Positions 1 through 10,185 are shown, counted from the first letter of the stretch. The stretch: 58,687 bases of DNA from Bacteroidales bacterium (GCA_016285355.1 JAEEQP010000024.1:1-58687); one strand, 5' to 3'. Translations and numbers: made by a program. Notes: generated by a model from the letters alone, not told the origin.

Positions 1-1142
1 CCTACCGTATTGTTATACTGATTGGTGTTGGGTGTGGGAATTGGTGTGTCAGGTGCTACAAGGTCGGCCCATTTCGAGTCAAAATCCACCAAAGTGGTCA
101 GATTGGGTTCCCAAGGCTCCACATTCAGGTTATATAGCAAGCCCATAGAATTGTCAGGCTCTTCGTACTCATCACCCAAACCCGCAAAAGCATGTCCAAA
201 CTCATGAACAATCACACTGGAAGCCGACATATTGCCCGCCGTGCTCATCGAATAGAAATTGTAGAATCCACCGCCGCCATAAACATCGCTGTTCACCAAA
301 ATGTAGATTTGGTCGTAAGGCGCATTGGCCGCCACATCTTTCACCGAGAAGTAATCGCGGGTGGTACAATAGCGGTCAATATAAAAGGTGTAGAAATGCG
401 AATTGAGGATGGTGCGTACCCAGGTGTGAGAGGCTGGAATGTCAACGCCACTCTCCTCCGAAGGGGCAAGCACGGCGCGGAAATTGAAGTCGTTGATATG
501 GCTTGCAAACGGCTCCGCCTGTGCAAACACATTGGCCAAATTCTGGCAATCTTGCAGGAATTGCGACATTTCATCAGCGGTATAGCCTTCGGGCAGAATC
601 ACGATGTCCACCTTGCTTTCGGGCGTGCCATTAACCATAATATCTTGAACAGGAAACACATAGCGTTGCTCGGTGCTGTTGAACATTTCATTAGGCTCGT
701 AAAGTTTTGAGAAAACTTCTTCAAACTCGCCATCGAAATTCCTGATTTCGAGAACGATATAGGCCTCATTGCGTGGCAACGGAACGCTCACGGATTCTTC
801 ATAACAACGTTCCATCACTCTGGCTTCGTCGGTGGTTTGCCATTCACGGAACAAGGTGTTATAACCTCTTGAATAAATGAGCGTATTTGTCTGCGCATCA
901 ATCACTTTCACTCGGTTTGTCCCGAAATTAAAAGGATCTATCAGATTGACCTTGGAGCCACCGAAATGCGGCTCGATAATGAAACGCTCAAACACATAGT
1001 GCGAGCTGTCGGACATGCCGCATTGGAAAACATCCATGCGCAACGACCCTTCATCAAGGAAATACTGCTCAAAATTGATGTTTTGCGCTCTCGAAAGCAG
1101 CGAAAATGCGATTGCAAACAGGAAAACAATAGTCTTTTTCAT
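1..1142 (-). CDS. Secreted M64-family (IgA peptidase) metallopeptidase, 3' end cut by window edge
   Basis: A frame read on the minus strand from the ATG at 1140-1142 stays open to base 1, giving 380 codons with no stop. It begins with a signal peptide (MKKTIVFLFAIAFSLLSRAQ). Around residue 313 it has HEFGHAFAGLGDEYEE, the zinc-binding HExxH followed by GLxDEY that typifies peptidase family M64. The N-terminal part (about residues 20-160) matches the M64 N-terminal beta domain in style, and VDIVILPEGYT precedes the catalytic domain. Such enzymes are exported zinc endopeptidases, and some cleave IgA. A minus-strand TATTTTTG at 1186-1193 could be its -7 box. The C-terminus lies outside, so a T9SS sorting domain cannot be checked. 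The family call is firm; the substrate is unknown. Confidence 0.88.
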   Translation of the reverse strand, partial: MKKTIVFLFAIAFSLLSRAQNINFEQYFLDEGSLRMDVFQCGMSDSSHYVFERFIIEPHFGGSKVNLIDPFNFGTNRVKVIDAQTNTLIYSRGYNTLFREWQTTDEARVMERCYEESVSVPLPRNEAYIVLEIRNFDGEFEEVFSKLYEPNEMFNSTEQRYVFPVQDIMVNGTPESKVDIVILPEGYTADEMSQFLQDCQNLANVFAQAEPFASHINDFNFRAVLAPSEESGVDIPASHTWVRTILNSHFYTFYIDRYCTTRDYFSVKDVAANAPYDQIYILVNSDVYGGGGFYNFYSMSTAGNMSASSVIVHEFGHAFAGLGDEYEEPDNSMGLLYNLNVEPWEPNLTTLVDFDSKWADLVAPDTPIPTPNTNQYNNTV

Positions 1143-1212
1143 CGTCAATAGATATATTTGTTAGAAATCTGAAAGTTTAATTTTGCAAAAATATAAAATT
1201 ATCAATCATTGT

Positions 1213-1242
1213 ATTGGGTATCGAGATTTTTTCCTAACTTGC
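1213..1242 (+). promoter_or_regulatory. Possible promoter of the galactose block
   Basis: ATTG at 1213-1216 and TAACTTGC at 1235-1242, 18 bases apart, resemble the Bacteroidota TTTG / TAnnTTTG promoter but with mismatches in both boxes. The site lies 21 bases before the galK start codon and is the best candidate in the short intergenic gap. Confidence 0.35.
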
Positions 1243-1262
1243 GCCCAAATTGAAACAACACT

Positions 1263-2408
<1,146 letters not shown>

Positions 2409-2415
2409 TCAACCC

Positions 2416-2487
2416 TGTAGAGACGCGATTCATCGCGTCTCAACTAAACGACAACCATTCGGAGACGCGATGAATCGCGTCCCTACA
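2416..2487. repeat. Palindromic intergenic repeat, family A (double hairpin)
   Basis: Two short perfect palindromes (gagacgcgat/atcgcgtctc at 2420-2441, and a close copy at 2463-2483) are themselves arranged as an inverted pair of about 26 bases, starting TGTAGAGACGCG and ending CGCGTCCCTACA. The element begins 7 bases after the galK stop. Related single-hairpin copies lie at 12520-12546, 27177-27198 and 43275-43304. Confidence 0.8.
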
Positions 2488-2489
2488 AA

Positions 2490-2527
2490 CAAACGATTCA
2501 ACAATTAAAATTAAACAATTCAACATA
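2490..2527 (+). repeat. A/T-rich leader with roughly 8-nt periodicity
   Basis: The bases before the nucleotidyltransferase start codon read as degenerate octamers (attcaaca, attaaaat, taaacaat, tcaacata) ending at the ATG. No Shine-Dalgarno sequence is present. Comparable leaders precede the MFS, prolyl oligopeptidase, phosphohexomutase and sigma factor genes. Confidence 0.5.
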
Positions 2528-3430
2528 ATGAAACCAACATTATTAGTTTTAGCAGCAGGTATGGGCTCTCGTTACGGAGCCCTGAAACAAATGGACGGCG
2601 TCGGCCCGAACAATGAAGCCATCCTTGATTATTCCATTTATGACGCCAAACGTGCCGGCTTTGGCAAAGTGGTCTTCGTCATCCGTGAGGACTTTGCCGA
2701 GGCTTTCAAGAAAGTCAACAACACGGAGAAATTCGGCATTCCAGTAGAGTATGTGTATCAGTCACTTGACAAGCTTCCGGAAGGCTTCAGCGTCCCCGAA
2801 GGACGCGTCAAACCTTGGGGCACCTGCCACGCCGTACTGATGGCCAAGGACGTGATCCACGAGCCTTTTGCCGCCATCAACGCTGACGATTTCTATGGCA
2901 AGGAAGCCTACGAGGTTTTGGCCAACTACCTTATGGAATGTGAAGGCAAGAAAGGTGCTTACAGCATGGTGGCCTACAAGTTGCGCAACACCATGTCGGA
3001 CTTCGGCACGGTGAGTCGCGGCATTTGCACCGCTGATGCAGAAGGCAATCTGCAAACCATCGTAGAACGCACGGCCATTGGTCATACTGAAGATGGTGGC
3101 GCGGCCTACACCGACGAAACTGGCAGCCATCCGCTTGACATGGATTCCTTGGTCTCGATGAACTTCTTCGGCTTCACCCCTGACTTCTTCGAATATTCTG
3201 AGAAGGGCTTTGTCGAGTTCCTGAAAGGTCCTGCCCAGACCAACATCAAGGCCGAGTTCTTCATCCCGCTGATGGTCAACCAGAGCATCAACGACGGCAC
3301 AGCCAAACTGAAGGTGCTGTCAAGCAACGCCTCGTGGTTTGGTGTCACCTACAAGGAAGACAAACCTGAAGTGATGCGGAAAATCCGTGAGTTGATCGAG
3401 AAAGGCGTTTATCCACAAAATCTTTGGTAA
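2528..3430 (+). CDS. Sugar-1-phosphate nucleotidyltransferase family protein
   Basis: A 300-residue NTP-transferase of the GT-A nucleotidyltransferase fold. LVLAAGMGSRYGALKQ at residues 6-21 is the nucleotide-binding GxGxR...K loop, and NADDFYG near residue 119 supplies the metal-binding Asp. VERTAIGH and MNFFGFTPDFFEY follow in the order seen in Bacteroidetes homologues. It sits between galK and galM. By context it could make UDP- (or another NDP-) galactose from galactose 1-phosphate, replacing GalT, but that is inference. The family is clear and the sugar and nucleotide specificity are not visible. It could equally be a general UTP-glucose-1-phosphate uridylyltransferase. Confidence 0.85.
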   Translation: MKPTLLVLAAGMGSRYGALKQMDGVGPNNEAILDYSIYDAKRAGFGKVVFVIREDFAEAFKKVNNTEKFGIPVEYVYQSLDKLPEGFSVPEGRVKPWGTCHAVLMAKDVIHEPFAAINADDFYGKEAYEVLANYLMECEGKKGAYSMVAYKLRNTMSDFGTVSRGICTADAEGNLQTIVERTAIGHTEDGGAAYTDETGSHPLDMDSLVSMNFFGFTPDFFEYSEKGFVEFLKGPAQTNIKAEFFIPLMVNQSINDGTAKLKVLSSNASWFGVTYKEDKPEVMRKIRELIEKGVYPQNLW

Positions 3431-3432
3431 AG

Positions 3433-3504
3433 TCGGCCCTTCGACAAGCTCAGGGACCTTAGCTTTTACAGAGGTTGAAGGTGCCTGAACCTGTCGAAGG
3501 CCCG
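3433..3504. repeat. Palindromic intergenic repeat, family B
   Basis: An inverted pair: ggcccttcgacaagctcagg starting at 3435, answered by ggtgcctgaacctgtcgaag and ggcc ending near 3502. It fills the gap between the nucleotidyltransferase and galM and supplies an in-frame upstream ATG at 3475 that should not be taken as the galM start. A second copy lies at 23896-23962. Confidence 0.8.
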
Positions 3505-3525
3505 TCCCGTTTTAAAAGGACCTAT

Positions 3526-4581
3526 ATGAACATTGAAGTAAAAATTTGGGGCAAAACCCCTGACAACAAGGATATTAAACTCTACACCCTGACCAACGCC
3601 AATGGTATCAAGGTGCAGTTGAGCGATATTGGTGCGGGTATCGTGAGCATCCTTACACCCGACCGTTATGGACACATGGAAGACATCGCCCTGGGTTATC
3701 CACATCCGTGGGATTACTACAGCGATGGTCCATGCGCGGGCAAGACTCCCGGACGTTTCGCCAACCGCATCGCCAACGGCCGTTTCAAGATTGATGATGT
3801 GGAGTATCAATTGGAGTTGAACACCAACGACGGCAAGCATCACCTCCACGGCGGCAGCATCGGTTTCGCCAACCAGAAATGGGCCAGTCGTATCAACGGA
3901 GAGAATGTGGTGTTCACTTATCTCAGTGCTGATGGCGAGGCGGGTTATCCCGCTGAGTTGGTGTCGAAGGTGTACTACACCCTCAATGACGAGAACGAGC
4001 TGAACATCCGCCTCTGCGCCTATTCATCGGGAACCACCATCGTCAACCTGACCAACCACACCTATTTTAATCTGAAAGGCGAAGGCAATGGCGACATCCT
4101 CGACCACAAACTGCGACTGAACGCCTCGCGTTTTCTGCCTGCCACCAACGAACTGATTACCACGGGAGAAATGAGGCAGGTGGCTGACACTCCGATGGAT
4201 TTCACCCAAGCCAAACTCATAGGCCGCGACATCAAAGAGCCTTATCCTGACCTGATTAACGGCAAAGGTTACGACAGTTGCTGGGTTATCGACGGCATTG
4301 CCAAAGACAAACTCTGCCTCGCTGCCGAACTCTCGCACGAAGGCACAGGCCGCATGGTGAAAATCTACACTACGCAGCCTGGCGTGCAGGTATACACCGG
4401 CAATTGGCTTTCAGGTTGTCCGAAAGGCAAAAACGGTCACATCTACGAGGACTATTCCGGCGTAGCATTGGAATGTCAAGCCCTCCCCGACTCGCCCAAC
4501 AAGCCTAACTTCCCCAACACCTTCCTGCGCTCAGGAGAAGAGTACAACGAAACAATCATCTTCAAGTTCATGATTCTATAA
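3526..4581 (+). CDS. galM: Aldose 1-epimerase (galactose mutarotase)
   Basis: Interconverts alpha and beta anomers of aldohexoses so that galactokinase receives alpha-galactose. The frame opens at 3475, but the first 17 codons are repeat family B. The ATG at 3526 gives MNIEVKIWGKT and a 351-residue protein of normal length. Visible GalM signatures are GRFANRIANGRF near residue 80, HHLHGG near 105, NLTNHTYFNLKG (catalytic His) near 175 and ALECQALPDSPN (catalytic Glu) near 320. There is no signal peptide, so it should be cytoplasmic, consistent with a role beside galK and the sugar symporter. Confidence 0.93.
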   Translation: MNIEVKIWGKTPDNKDIKLYTLTNANGIKVQLSDIGAGIVSILTPDRYGHMEDIALGYPHPWDYYSDGPCAGKTPGRFANRIANGRFKIDDVEYQLELNTNDGKHHLHGGSIGFANQKWASRINGENVVFTYLSADGEAGYPAELVSKVYYTLNDENELNIRLCAYSSGTTIVNLTNHTYFNLKGEGNGDILDHKLRLNASRFLPATNELITTGEMRQVADTPMDFTQAKLIGRDIKEPYPDLINGKGYDSCWVIDGIAKDKLCLAAELSHEGTGRMVKIYTTQPGVQVYTGNWLSGCPKGKNGHIYEDYSGVALECQALPDSPNKPNFPNTFLRSGEEYNETIIFKFMIL

Positions 4582-4624
4582 TTTTTAAATCTTTGAATCT
4601 TAAATCCTTAAATCTTAAATATCT
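4582..4624 (+). repeat. A/T-rich leader with 8-9 nt periodic units
   Basis: Degenerate units of the type aatctttg / aatcttaa / atccttaa / atcttaaa run from just after the galM stop to the MFS start codon. The stretch contains almost no C/G and no Shine-Dalgarno sequence. Confidence 0.5.
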
Positions 4625-5926
4625 ATGGAAACAACCGCTAAAAAACAGAACTACACGATTCCGATTCTCGTGATGTTTCTGCTCTTCGGTATGATCTCCT
4701 TCGTGACCAATTTGGCCTCACCGATGGGTGACATTCTGAAAAACCAATTCAACATTCCCAACTGGCAAGGTACCCTTGGCGTTTTTGCCAATTTCATCGC
4801 CTACGCGGTGATGGGCATTCCTGCCGGTAACCTGCTGCAAAAGAAAGGTTACAAGACCACGGCCCTTATTGCCATTGGCGTCGGCTTTATCGGTGTCGGC
4901 ATCCAGACGCTTTCGGGTGTGGCCGAGAGCTTTTTCATCTACTTGATTGGCGCCTTCATCGCTGGTTTCAGCATGTGTCTGCTCAATACGGTCGTCAACC
5001 CCATGCTGAACCGTTTGGGCGGTGGCGGCAACAAAGGCAACCAGCTCATCCAGATTGGTGGTTCCTTCAATTCCCTCTGCGGCACGGCGGTCATCATCAT
5101 CACAGGTTTGCTCATCCCCAGCATCATGGATGCCAAAATCAGTGATGTCTTCCCGCTGATGTACACGGCATTAGGTATCTTCGCCTTTGCGTTCGTCGTC
5201 ATCCTGCTGACCGATATTCCTGAAAACGAGCAACAAAAGGTGGCTTCAGTGAAGTCGGAAACAGGCAAAGGCCCCATGGCTTTCCGTCACTTCGTGCTCG
5301 GTGCCATCGCCATCTTCATTTATGTTGGCGTTGAAGTTGGTGTCCCGAACGTGTTGAACAAATGGCTGCAAAACCCCGAACTCAATGTGCTGGGCAGTGG
5401 TGTCAATGCCGAAGCTGTAGCTGGCTCTGTGGCTGCCACGTATTGGTTCCTCATGCTTATCGGTCGTTTGATTGGCGGCATCATTGGTAGCAAAGTCTCG
5501 GCGAAGTCCATGCTTAGCGTGGTGTCGTGCATAGGCATCATATTGACCTTATTGGCCATGTTTGGTCCTTCCACGATGGTCAAGTTCCCCGCTTTCAATG
5601 GCGCACACGGCTTTGGCATGGTGAATATCCCACTCAATGCGGCTTTCTTGGTCTGCATCGGTCTCTGCACCTCGGTAATGTGGGGCGGCATCTTCAACCT
5701 TGCTGTTGAGGGACTGGGTAAATACACCGAAAAGGCTTCCGGCATCTTCATGGCTTTGGTTTGCGGCGGCGGCATCCTGCCTCTGCTTCAGAATGCCATT
5801 GTCGATGGTCTCGGTGGCACTGGTTACCTCCCCAGCTATTGGGTCATCGTGGTTGGTTTGGCCTACATCCTCTTCTACGCCCTCGCGGGATCGAAGAATG
5901 TCAATAAGGATATCCAAGTAGGCTGA
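4625..5926 (+). CDS. Sugar MFS transporter (glucose/galactose/fucose:H+ symporter family)
   Basis: A 433-residue polytopic inner-membrane protein with about 12 hydrophobic segments and the FucP/GluP-type sequence style: ISFVTNLASPMGDILKNQF in the first helix region, NPMLNRLGGGGNKGNQLIQIGGSFNSL between helices 4 and 5, and MWGGIFNLAVEGLGKYTEKASGIF in the C-terminal half. Together with galK, galM and the nucleotidyltransferase it completes uptake and activation of a hexose, probably galactose. The stop codon overlaps the next start by one base (TGATG at 5924-5928), so the flippase gene is translationally coupled. The exact sugar cannot be read from the sequence. Confidence 0.9.
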   Translation: METTAKKQNYTIPILVMFLLFGMISFVTNLASPMGDILKNQFNIPNWQGTLGVFANFIAYAVMGIPAGNLLQKKGYKTTALIAIGVGFIGVGIQTLSGVAESFFIYLIGAFIAGFSMCLLNTVVNPMLNRLGGGGNKGNQLIQIGGSFNSLCGTAVIIITGLLIPSIMDAKISDVFPLMYTALGIFAFAFVVILLTDIPENEQQKVASVKSETGKGPMAFRHFVLGAIAIFIYVGVEVGVPNVLNKWLQNPELNVLGSGVNAEAVAGSVAATYWFLMLIGRLIGGIIGSKVSAKSMLSVVSCIGIILTLLAMFGPSTMVKFPAFNGAHGFGMVNIPLNAAFLVCIGLCTSVMWGGIFNLAVEGLGKYTEKASGIFMALVCGGGILPLLQNAIVDGLGGTGYLPSYWVIVVGLAYILFYALAGSKNVNKDIQVG

Positions 5927-7221
5927 TGTTCAAGAAGATACTTGGAACAGGAGCGACAAGGGTGGTCAACGTGATGACACAGTTGGCCACCCTCATTATG
6001 GGTACGAGATGCCTCGGTGCCGCTGAATGGGGCAAGGCTTTCATCGCCCAGACCGACATCACCTTTTTATTAATAGGCATCGAACTCATCGCCGGCAGCG
6101 GTTTGGTGTATTTCACGCCTCGCAAGAAACTCACTACCCTGATGAAGATTTCATACGGCTGGATTGCCTTTGTGATGCTGATTTACCTCCTGTTATTCAA
6201 TATCTTACATTTCTTCCCTAACTTTTATCACACCATCATTCCCGAAGGCTATGCTTGGCTCGTTCTGCTGATGACTTTCATCTATAGTCTGCACGAGTTC
6301 AACCTCAACCATTTCCTTGGGAAAGAACGAGTAGCCACCTACAACTGGCTGTTTCTCACACAGATACTGACACAGGTCACGATGATGGCCGTGCTGATTT
6401 TCGCCATGAACCTGAGGACGGCCAAAGCTCTACTCTATTCCCAACTTTGCGGCTATTCGTTGGCGACCCTCATCGGCTGGATACTTCTTTTCCCGCATCT
6501 CAAACGCGAACAGAAAGAACCTCTCAGAGACACTTTCAAAGAATTGTTCCATTATGGAGCGTTCATGCAGCTTTCAACCTTGGTCAGTACGTTGAACAAA
6601 CGCTTGAGCATCTATCTGTTGAAAACGCATTGCGACGAAAGGTCACTCGGTGTGTATGCCTCTGGTACACAGGTTACTGAGGGCGTGAACATCGTAGGGC
6701 AAAGCATTGGTTTGGTGGAGTTTTCCGCACTGAGCAACACGGAGAAGGCCCAACGTGCCTCGCAACTCACCTTACGTTTCATGAAACTCTCTGTCCTGTT
6801 GACCTTCACTGCCTTGTTGGTGATTTGCCTGCTTCCGACCACCTTTTTTGAATGGCTGTTATCGGGCGAATTTGCCGACATCCATTCCGTCATTCTACTG
6901 ATGGCTCCCGGTATCCTGCTCTTGTCCGCACACACCATTTTGGCCAACTATTTCTCCGGTACAGGCAAGCCGAAATACAATCTTTATGCCTCACTCATCG
7001 GGCTTTCAGTCACTTTGGTTTCAGCTTTTATCTTGATTCCTTGGTTAGGTATCCGCGGTGCGGCCATCACCACGACGCTGACCTATACAGCTTTGTTTAT
7101 ATATCAATGGATTGTCTTCCACAAACAAACAGGAAGCCGATTGATACAACTAATTCCTAATCACGAGGATTGGGAATGGGTGAAAACTGAATGGAATAGA
7201 ATAGTAAAAAAGCAAATTTGA
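5926..7221 (+). CDS. Oligosaccharide flippase / polysaccharide biosynthesis membrane protein
   Basis: A 431-residue protein of 12-14 hydrophobic helices resembling the MOP superfamily (Wzx/RfbX-like) rather than a drug MATE pump: GTGATRVVNVMTQLATLIMGTRCLGAAEWG at the N-terminus and LLSAHTILANYFSGTGKPKYNLYASLIGL near residue 330 are typical of the flippase half-repeats. It would move lipid-linked glycans across the inner membrane for capsule or LPS assembly. The start overlaps the symporter stop by one base, so it is co-transcribed with sugar genes, but no glycosyltransferases are nearby. The specific substrate is unknown. Confidence 0.8.
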   Translation: MFKKILGTGATRVVNVMTQLATLIMGTRCLGAAEWGKAFIAQTDITFLLIGIELIAGSGLVYFTPRKKLTTLMKISYGWIAFVMLIYLLLFNILHFFPNFYHTIIPEGYAWLVLLMTFIYSLHEFNLNHFLGKERVATYNWLFLTQILTQVTMMAVLIFAMNLRTAKALLYSQLCGYSLATLIGWILLFPHLKREQKEPLRDTFKELFHYGAFMQLSTLVSTLNKRLSIYLLKTHCDERSLGVYASGTQVTEGVNIVGQSIGLVEFSALSNTEKAQRASQLTLRFMKLSVLLTFTALLVICLLPTTFFEWLLSGEFADIHSVILLMAPGILLLSAHTILANYFSGTGKPKYNLYASLIGLSVTLVSAFILIPWLGIRGAAITTTLTYTALFIYQWIVFHKQTGSRLIQLIPNHEDWEWVKTEWNRIVKKQI

Positions 7222-7353
7222 TTATTTACATGAATGGTCATGAATTAAGCATGAATTTTCAAAAATAATTCGTGATAATTCGTGACATATTCATGACAAT
7301 TCGTGTTAAAAGATAAATAGCAAATAGAAGAAGAGTATTTGCGAGTTTTTTCG

Positions 7354-7361
7354 TAATTTTG
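7354..7361 (+). promoter_or_regulatory. Candidate -7 box (TAATTTTG) of parE
   Basis: A perfect TAnnTTTG match 16 bases before the parE start codon. No convincing TTTG is found 19 bases upstream. Confidence 0.45.
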
Positions 7362-7377
7362 CGCAAAATCATTTTAT

Positions 7378-9306
7378 ATGAGCGAAATCAACGAAGACGA
7401 CATCTTCACTCAAAGCGAAGACCCCATTCCAACCACTGAAAACTATAACGACGACAGCATTGTGCACCTTGAGGACATGGAGCACATCCGTCGCCGTCCC
7501 GGCATGTATATTGGCAAATTGGGCGACGGTGCCTCGCAAGACGACGGCATCTATGTGCTTATCAAAGAGGTGATTGACAACTCCATCGACGAATTCACTT
7601 CGGGCTTCGGCAAAAAAATCGAGGTGACCGTCAATAAAGCGGAAAAGAAGGTTAGCATCCGCGACTATGGCCGTGGCATCCCGTTGGGCAAGCTGAAAGA
7701 AGCCGTCTCGCAACTCAATACAGGCGCAAAATACGACAGCAAGGTGTTCCAGAAGTCCGTCGGCTTGAACGGCGTGGGTACCAAGGCTGTCAACGCACTT
7801 TCGTCTTATTTCAAGGTACAGGCCATCCGCGAAGGCAAGACACGCATCGTGGAGTTTGCACAAGGCAAATTAGTGAATGATTCGGGCATTATTCCTTCTG
7901 ATGGCGACACTGGCACTATAACAGAGTTCATCCCCGATTCCGCTCTTTTCGGCAACTACCATTACGTTGATGAATACATTGAGAAGCGCATTTGGAATTA
8001 CGCTTACCTCAATCGAGGTTTAAGCCTGATTTACAACGACAAACGCTACTATTCCAAGAACGGCCTTTTAGACCTTTTGCAGAACAACATGGAAGGTGAA
8101 GGCCTCTACCCCATCATCCATATCAAGGACGGTGATTTCGAGGCCGCTTTCACCCATGTAAACGGTCAGTCGAGCGACTATTTTTATTCTTTTGTCAACG
8201 GACAACACACCACCGAAGGTGGCACACACCAGTCGGCCTTCCGCGAAGGCTACGCTCGTGTGGTGCGCGAGTTCTACCAAAAGGAATACGAGCCAGCCGA
8301 CATCCGACAAGGCTTGGTTTGCGCCTTATGTGTTCGTATACAAGAGCCTGTCTTCGAAGCACAAACCAAGACCAAACTCGGCTCCACCCACCTCGCGCCC
8401 AACAACCCCGATGGCACTAACGACAGCCCCTTCTTGAAGACATACGTTTTCGACATCCTGAAACGGCATTTGGACAACTACCTGCACAAGAACCCTGAGA
8501 CGGTCAGTGTTTTACAAGCAAAGATCCAAGCCAACGAGAAGGAACGCAAAGAGATTGCTGGCATCAAGAAGGCCGCACGCGAAAGCGCGAAAAAAGTCAG
8601 CCTGAACAACCGCAAGCTCCGCGATTGTCGCATCCACCTCAACACCAACCATGAAAAACGCCTCGAAAGCACCATCTTCATCACCGAGGGCGACTCCGCA
8701 TCGGGAAGCATCACCAAGAGCCGTGATGTGCAGACCCAGGCCGTGTTCAGCCTGCGTGGTAAGCCGCTCAACTGCTTGGGGATGACCAAAAAGGTGTGTT
8801 ACGAGAACGAGGAATTCAACCTCTTGCAAGCCGCTTTGAACATCGACGAGGACATTGAGAACCTGCGCTACAACAACATTGTGATTGCCACTGATGCTGA
8901 TGTCGACGGCATGCACATCCGCCTGCTGATGCTCACCTTCTTCCTGCAGTTCTACCCCGACCTCGTACGCAACGGACATGTCTACATCTTGCAGACACCA
9001 CTATTCCGTGTGCGTAACAAAAAGGAGACCTACTACTGCTACAGCGATGAGGAACGCATCACCGCCAAGGAGAAATGTGGCAAGCAGGCCGAGATTACCC
9101 GATTCAAAGGCTTAGGCGAAATCTCCCCCGACGAGTTCCGTGGCTTCATCGGTCCCAATATGCGCCTTGAACCAGTCATTCTTCGTTACGACTTCGGCAT
9201 CAAAGAATTGCTGGAATACTACATGGGCAAGAACACCATGGAGCGACAGAAGTTCATCATCGAGAATCTACGGATTGAGGATGATTCGGAGATGGATAAG
9301 ATGTGA
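7378..9306 (+). CDS. parE: DNA topoisomerase IV subunit B
   Basis: ATPase subunit of the type IIA topoisomerase that decatenates daughter chromosomes. The 642-residue protein has the GHKL ATPase ([35 protein letters not shown] with the ATP-lid glycines), the transducer domain, and the TOPRIM domain (TEGDSASG near residue 437 and [10 protein letters not shown] near 505). The form [21 protein letters not shown] is the ParE-like version seen in Bacteroidetes rather than GyrB's EGDSAGGxA. parC is not in the window. The downstream neighbour is an unrelated toxin-antitoxin-like module on the opposite strand. Confidence 0.93.
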   Translation: MSEINEDDIFTQSEDPIPTTENYNDDSIVHLEDMEHIRRRPGMYIGKLGDGASQDDGIYVLIKEVIDNSIDEFTSGFGKKIEVTVNKAEKKVSIRDYGRGIPLGKLKEAVSQLNTGAKYDSKVFQKSVGLNGVGTKAVNALSSYFKVQAIREGKTRIVEFAQGKLVNDSGIIPSDGDTGTITEFIPDSALFGNYHYVDEYIEKRIWNYAYLNRGLSLIYNDKRYYSKNGLLDLLQNNMEGEGLYPIIHIKDGDFEAAFTHVNGQSSDYFYSFVNGQHTTEGGTHQSAFREGYARVVREFYQKEYEPADIRQGLVCALCVRIQEPVFEAQTKTKLGSTHLAPNNPDGTNDSPFLKTYVFDILKRHLDNYLHKNPETVSVLQAKIQANEKERKEIAGIKKAARESAKKVSLNNRKLRDCRIHLNTNHEKRLESTIFITEGDSASGSITKSRDVQTQAVFSLRGKPLNCLGMTKKVCYENEEFNLLQAALNIDEDIENLRYNNIVIATDADVDGMHIRLLMLTFFLQFYPDLVRNGHVYILQTPLFRVRNKKETYYCYSDEERITAKEKCGKQAEITRFKGLGEISPDEFRGFIGPNMRLEPVILRYDFGIKELLEYYMGKNTMERQKFIIENLRIEDDSEMDKM

Positions 9307-9431
9307 TGACGGTTGCAATTTTTACAATAGTCACTATTCTCAGTTATTTACATTTTGGGAAATACCACTTCCACATCAACAGTAGTTATTGCAAAATTTG
9401 CAACAACTGAATTCCATTTACCCGATTGAAT

Positions 9432-9455
9432 AAACCTGTTGGAATTCACAGGTTA
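9432..9455. other. Short inverted repeat after the HEPN gene
   Basis: aacctgt at 9433-9439 and acaggtt at 9448-9454 form a 7-bp hairpin with an 8-base loop, just after the stop of the minus-strand HEPN gene. No T-run follows on that strand, so its terminator activity is doubtful. The rest of the gap 9307-9457 shows no other feature. Confidence 0.35.
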
Positions 9456-9457
9456 AA

Positions 9458-9868
9458 TTAGTCTAAATATTCATCCTCTCGAATAATCTGTTCCAAAGTG
9501 TCAAGAAAGACTTCAACGGTTGGAACCAAAGGCATCACATCAGCTTCTGTAACCACTTTCCAATCGTCATAATCTCCAGTTTGCCGTAATTCATAAAGTT
9601 CGCTGTAGAATTTTCCCAATTCGGAAGCAACAATTTTGGGTTTTATGAAATGCAGGCCAAAAAGACCAATAGTACCACCGTGTGTGTGGCTGCTCTGCCC
9701 GATTTTGAGAAGCAAAGCTGAAACCATGTAGTAGCAGGCATAATACATTCTATTAGCAGCGGCATACCAATACTGGCTCTCCATGATGCCTTTGGCTTCT
9801 GCCCATGTCTCTCGTGAACGCCTTACCTTATTGGAAACCAAGGCTTTTCTTTCTTCATCGGTCAGCAT
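9458..9868 (-). CDS. HEPN domain protein (partner of MNT nucleotidyltransferase)
   Basis: A 136-residue all-alpha HEPN protein: AAANRMYYACYYMVSALLLKIGQSSHTHGG around residues 37-66 is the helix pair typical of the family, and ELRQTGDYDDW near residue 93 is the C-terminal RQxxDY signature. It overlaps the upstream MNT gene by 7 bases, the arrangement of HEPN/MNT toxin-antitoxin modules. The classical RNase motif Rx4-6H is not visible anywhere in this protein, so it may be the non-nuclease HEPN subtype. The function as a toxin is inferred from family and context only. Confidence 0.82.
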   Translation of the reverse strand: MLTDEERKALVSNKVRRSRETWAEAKGIMESQYWYAAANRMYYACYYMVSALLLKIGQSSHTHGGTIGLFGLHFIKPKIVASELGKFYSELYELRQTGDYDDWKVVTEADVMPLVPTVEVFLDTLEQIIREDEYLD

Positions 9869-10185
9869 AATACCACTCCTTCTTTATTAATGTTGTCGTA
9901 AAACGGTGTGCCTTTTCGCCTGGCCCATTCCGCATAAGTGTAGATTTTCGGGCTAAAATAGGTGCCATATTCCCAACCTAATTCAACAAATGGATAGGCG
10001 TATGCTCCAAAAGTGTCGTTTGGTAAATGCCTATCGTTAAGCAAGATAAGCAAGTCCCAATCGGAATCCTCTCTTGCATCGTTGCGTGCCTGCGAACCAA
10101 ACAAAATAAGCCGTGCTCCCGCAGGTAGTACCTTGGAACCCAATGCACGAATGGAACTCAATATGGCGTCTTTTTCAGATAACAT
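9862..10185 (-). CDS. MNT-type minimal nucleotidyltransferase (HEPN partner)
   Basis: A 107-residue DNA-polymerase-beta-fold nucleotidyltransferase. GSQARNDAREDSDWDLLI at residues 30-47 is the GSx10DxD motif with both metal-binding aspartates. In characterised systems of this class the MNT protein adenylylates and neutralises the HEPN toxin. Gene order MNT then HEPN with a 7-base overlap supports one module. The ATG at 10183-10185 is preceded by A/T-rich sequence with a minus-strand TAGTTTTG at 10204-10211 as possible -7 box. The enzymatic residues look intact. Confidence 0.85.
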   Translation of the reverse strand: MLSEKDAILSSIRALGSKVLPAGARLILFGSQARNDAREDSDWDLLILLNDRHLPNDTFGAYAYPFVELGWEYGTYFSPKIYTYAEWARRKGTPFYDNINKEGVVLC

